Under the pieces are notes generated by a model. It searched no databases. It was not told where the DNA came from and saw only the letters and a program-made list of their open reading frames with translations. Made by a program: the position numbers and the translations under genes. A DNA stretch of 64,000 nt, from contig VWPU01010343.1 of assembly GCA_013398955.1 (NCBI GenBank), forward strand, positions 1 through 64,000. The letters are read 5' to 3'. The stretch comes from Callaeas wilsoni. Its lineage: Eukaryota > Chordata > Aves > Passeriformes > Callaeidae. This document shows, piece after piece, positions 63,302 to 64,000 of this stretch. Each line of letters starts with the position of its first letter. Position 1 is the first letter of the stretch.

Positions 63302-63405
63302 GAAATGTGCTGTTGTTTCATTGCTCATGAAGAAAACCAAGAGCAGATCCAAAGAAACGTGCTGCTGTTTCATTGCTCATGAAGAAAAGCAAGAGCAGCT
63401 CCAAA
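63302..63405 (+). repeat. 52-bp tandem duplication
   Basis: Copies 63302-63353 and 63354-63405 share TTTCATTGCTCATGAAGAAA and AAGAGCAG.TCCAAA, and differ at four positions. The length is not a multiple of 3. Confidence 0.95.
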
Positions 63406-64000
63406 GATGGGACGTGGGGAGCAGGGAGCCCAGCAGGACTGACCGCCTGCAGAGGGCTTGGCAGTGAGCTCCGTGTTGCTGGGGCTCTGCTGTGGCTCAT
63501 ACCCACACGAGCTGCTTTAGCTCCAGCCTGGGTATTATGTATTAGTGCTTCAGTTATAGCACAAACAAGCAGGCTGATCCAGCTAAGGTAAAGCAACTTT
63601 CGTTTGCAGCCCTGGATCAAACACCTGCCTTAGCCAATTTGCAAGAGCACCTGCCTGCGTGTGGCTTTCCTTCACTTCTGCCTGTGAATTAGGAGCAAAG
63701 GGAAATCTCCTTAGCTGCTGGTACCACAAACAGCAAAGAGATACAAGAAGAGGGATGCCTGAACTCTCACCGACCTCTTTTGTTTACCCTTAAAAAGAAA
63801 CTCCTGCCCTTCAGGCTGTAAGTGGACTCTTATGTCGACTAACCGAAACCCACAAGCCCTGCTCAAACAAATCTCAGGTGGCGGCTGCAATAACACCTCT
63901 GTGTGAGGATGTGCTCCAGCATTTGGCAAACAGTGATAGATAAACAGGTAAATCTGTTAGCACTGAGAAGGGGAGGTAATTTGTTGTGGGCATTTGGGAT

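Noticed and set aside
13200..64000. Search for CRYAA exons on the minus strand
   Set aside because: None of the small-heat-shock motifs expected of alpha-crystallin appear in any frame; the gene, if linked, lies beyond the window.

Overview
This is vertebrate nuclear DNA, almost certainly from a bird and probably a songbird. It has split genes with GT-AG introns, a CpG-island promoter and no bacterial gene layout. Many CR1 LINE 3' ends of the avian type are scattered through it. One element at 36.2 kb joins a tRNA-like segment to a CR1-type tail, as in the passerine SINE TguSINE1. The species cannot be named from the sequence alone.

Only one protein-coding gene can be supported: SIK1 (salt-inducible kinase 1), on the + strand. 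I rebuilt 13 coding exons between 135 and 10583. Every junction keeps phase, and together they encode 798 residues: an N-terminal LKB1-activated AMPK-family kinase domain, a UBA-like domain, two PKA/14-3-3 sites (T475, S575), a basic nuclear-localisation stretch and the conserved C-terminus. The CpG-rich first 0.5 kb holds the 5' UTR and start. A long 3' UTR, probably ending near 13.2 kb, carries several poly(A) signals, AU-rich elements and a Pumilio-type site.

From about 13.2 kb to 64 kb no credible coding exon was found on either strand. The open frames there are short, lack family motifs and often follow base-composition skew. This desert contains: two old degenerate CR1-type LINE relics (15.6-16.7 kb with reverse-transcriptase remnants, 21.5-21.8 kb); younger CR1 fragments (27.0, 39.1, 40.8, 46.8, 52.1, 53.0 kb); a SINE (36.2 kb); a probable solo LTR (44.8-45.1 kb); a 95-bp sequence present twice (22.4 and 23.7 kb); short tandem duplications (16.7, 55.9, 63.3 kb); two small CpG-rich islands (27.8 and 57.1 kb); and homopurine/homopyrimidine tracts. 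In mammals SIK1 lies near CRYAA, but no CRYAA exon was seen here.

I found no new multi-gene system. The points most worth checking are three perfect palindromic CREs (intron 2, exon 11 and 47 kb downstream) around a gene known to be cAMP-induced, a short stop-free in-frame intron within the kinase domain, an orphan CpG island at 27.8 kb, the duplicated unknown repeat, and a CR1 insertion with a twin-priming-type 5' inversion.
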